64,000 bases of DNA, from contig NZ_CP029008.1 in assembly GCF_024585165.1 (NCBI RefSeq), positions 5,723,501 to 5,787,500 on the forward strand, given 5' to 3'. This document shows positions 62,402 through 64,000 of this stretch, one piece after another. A program made the translations under genes and the position numbers. Every line of letters starts with the position of its first letter. Positions within the stretch are counted from its first letter, which is position 1. The notes under the pieces were generated by a model that saw only the letters and a program-made list of their open reading frames with translations, was not told where the DNA came from and did no database searches. The DNA comes from Bradyrhizobium sp. WBOS07 (GTDB lineage Bacteria; Pseudomonadota; Alphaproteobacteria; Rhizobiales; Xanthobacteraceae).

Positions 62402-64000
62402 ATGAAAGAGCCCGTGGACGTCCTGATCATCGGCGCCGGCGCTTCGGGCGCCGCGGTGGCGTGGTCGCTGGCCGAGACCAAGATGCACATCCTCTGCCTG
62501 GAGCAGGGCGGCTGGATGAACCCGGCGGAATATCCGAGCACCGGCCGGGACTGGGAGGCCAAATTCTACGGCGAGTGGTCGTCGAGCCCGAACGTGCGCG
62601 GCCGGCCCGAGGACTATCCTGTGAACGACGACAATTCGCCGATCAAGGTCGTCAACTACAATGCGGTCGGTGGCTCGACGGTGATGTACACCGCGCATTG
62701 GCCGCGGCTGCATCCCTCCGATTTCAAGGTGAAGACGCTGGACGGCGTCGCCGACGACTGGCCGATCGACTACGACGCGCTGACCCCGTTCTTCGAGGAG
62801 AACGACCGCATGATGGGCACGTCGGGCCTCTCAGGCGATCCGCTCTCGCCGCTGACCCATCCGCCGATGCCGCAGCAGCCGCTCGGCCTGTCCGGCGCCA
62901 TCATCGGCAAGGCCATGAACCAGCTCGGCTGGCATTGGTGGCCGTCCGACACCACGGTCGCGACCATGGACTATGAGGGGCGGGCGCGCTGCATCAATCT
63001 CGGCCATTGCACCCCGGCCTGCGCGCAAGGCGCAAAGTCGTCCACCGATATCACCTATTGGCCGCATGCGATCCGCGCCGGCGTCGAGCTGCGCACCCAT
63101 TGCCGGGTGCGCGAGATCACCACCGATGAGAACGGCATGGCCTCGGGCGTGGTCTATTACGACAAGGACGGCGTCGAGCAGTTTCAGCCCGCGCATGTCG
63201 TCATCATCGCCTGCAACGGCGTCGGCACGCCGCGGCTGCTTTTGAACTCGGCCTCCGGCCGCTTCCCGAATGGGCTTGCCAATTCGTCCGGCCTTGTCGG
63301 CAAGAATTTGATGTTCCACCCCTATGCGCAGATCTACGGCTATGTGAAGGAGCCGACCGACAGCAACCGTGCGCCGCCGACCTGCCTGTGGAGCAAGCAG
63401 TGGTACGACACGGACCTGTCGCGCGGCTTCGTGCGCGGCTATGGCGTGCAGTTCGTGCGGGGCGCGGGCCCGGTGTTCGAGGCCGTGGTCAGCGAGCAGA
63501 AGGGCATCTTGCCCTGGGGCGAGGATCATCACCGTATCTTCCGCAAGCTCAATGGTCATCGCCTGGGTTTCTCCGCGATCTGCGAGGATCTGCCGGAGGA
63601 GCACAACCGGGTCACGCTCGATCCCGTGCTCAAGGACAGCCACGGCATTCCCGCGCCGAAGGTCGACTACACGATCAGCGAGAACAGCCGGAAGATGATG
63701 GAGCATGCCCTCGCCCGCGGCCGGGAGATTCTGGAGACGGCAGGCGCGACCGACATCTGCATCAACTCGCCGATCCCCTGGGGAGGGTGGCATCTGCTCG
63801 GCACCGCGCGGATGGGCACCGATCCGGAGCGCTCCGTCGTCAACGAATGGGGCCGCACCCACGACGTCAAGAACCTCTTCATCGTCGACGGCAGCATCTT
63901 CGTCACTTCGGGCGGTGTGAACCCGACCTCCACCATTCAGGCTCTTGCGCTCTACATCGCCGACCAGATGAAGCAGCGCCTCGCCAATTTGTTCGATTGA
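62402..64000 (+). CDS. GMC-family oxidoreductase
   Basis: A 532-residue flavoprotein whose stop codon is the last triplet of the window. VDVLIIGAGASGAAVAWSLA binds FAD; YNAVGGSTVMYTAHWPRLHP and GHCTPACAQGAKSSTDITYW are family motifs, the latter like the cysteine cluster of gluconate-2-dehydrogenase-type GMC subunits that may hold an iron-sulfur site. Catalytic His464 (GGWHLLGTARMG) and Asn507 (GGVNPTSTIQA) are intact. No signal peptide is present, so it may be exported by a partner subunit carrying a Tat signal, or act in the cytoplasm; a small subunit could lie beyond the window. Substrate is probably a sugar or alcohol. Confidence 0.88.
   Translation: MKEPVDVLIIGAGASGAAVAWSLAETKMHILCLEQGGWMNPAEYPSTGRDWEAKFYGEWSSSPNVRGRPEDYPVNDDNSPIKVVNYNAVGGSTVMYTAHWPRLHPSDFKVKTLDGVADDWPIDYDALTPFFEENDRMMGTSGLSGDPLSPLTHPPMPQQPLGLSGAIIGKAMNQLGWHWWPSDTTVATMDYEGRARCINLGHCTPACAQGAKSSTDITYWPHAIRAGVELRTHCRVREITTDENGMASGVVYYDKDGVEQFQPAHVVIIACNGVGTPRLLLNSASGRFPNGLANSSGLVGKNLMFHPYAQIYGYVKEPTDSNRAPPTCLWSKQWYDTDLSRGFVRGYGVQFVRGAGPVFEAVVSEQKGILPWGEDHHRIFRKLNGHRLGFSAICEDLPEEHNRVTLDPVLKDSHGIPAPKVDYTISENSRKMMEHALARGREILETAGATDICINSPIPWGGWHLLGTARMGTDPERSVVNEWGRTHDVKNLFIVDGSIFVTSGGVNPTSTIQALALYIADQMKQRLANLFD

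Overview
The window looks like chromosome from a high-GC alphaproteobacterium of the Bradyrhizobium/Rhodopseudomonas type. This rests on four signs: FixK/FNR-type boxes (TTGA-N6-TCAA), a groESL-rpoH-ftsH block with a heat-shock-type promoter, a hemerythrin-tailed P1B-5 metal ATPase like rhizobial Nia, and several families of GC-rich intergenic palindromes. The species is inferred from gene content; no database search was possible. I saw no rRNA or tRNA gene, CRISPR array, intact insertion sequence or integrase.

Layout. (1) 0-4.3 kb: a phosphoribosyl/NAD salvage group (PRPP-synthetase-like, APH-like kinase, phosphoribosyltransferase, nicotinate phosphoribosyltransferase). (2) 4.4-21.5 kb: the most unusual block. 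A single-module fully reducing type I polyketide synthase (KS-AT-DH-ER-KR-ACP, no thioesterase) is followed in overlapping order by a PapA-like acyltransferase and three tandem condensation/WS-DGAT-type acyltransferases. Converging on them from the other side is an ABC exporter operon: membrane fusion protein, LolD-like ATPase and two FtsX-type permeases. A truncated GT1 glycosyltransferase lies at the far edge. Together these suggest synthesis, esterification and export of a polyketide-derived lipid, perhaps once a glycolipid, comparable in logic to mycobacterial pks/papA loci but with an ABC exporter instead of MmpL. (3) 21.5-27.3 kb: aromatic catabolism. hpaE, hpaD and a FAH-fold hydrolase follow a promoter with a perfect 12-bp dyad; 4-hydroxyphenylpyruvate dioxygenase with a previously hidden Rieske ferredoxin lies opposite, divergent from an Lrp/AsnC regulator. 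(4) 27.4-34.3 kb: heat-shock block groES-groEL, small exported proteins, rpoH with a possible leader peptide, and ftsH.

(5) 34.5-37.5 kb: a second aromatic module (MarR regulator, VOC protein, MhpA-like flavin hydroxylase, DUF2783 protein). (6) 37.5-42.5 kb: microaerobic/metal block. Two FixK-type boxes each sit at the right distance upstream of an EF-hand protein plus P1B-5 ATPase, and of a ferric-reductase-like flavocytochrome. (7) 42.5-50 kb: general metabolism (CaiB-type CoA transferase, DUF72, two M20 peptidases, enolase-superfamily enzyme, MFS exporter) with intergenic palindromic repeats in between. (8) 50-52 kb: small accessory genes, including a 24-residue membrane peptide and a pair of uncharacterised, perhaps phage-derived genes. 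(9) 52-64 kb: Bug-type binding protein, Nudix hydrolase, lytic transglycosylase, L,D-transpeptidase, glyoxalase-like protein, PuuD-type urate oxidase with a cytochrome c tail, PQQ-type sugar dehydrogenase, SDR, thermonuclease-like protein and a GMC oxidoreductase ending at the last base.

Many gene pairs overlap by 4-15 bases (ATGA or CTGA junctions), so translational coupling is common here.
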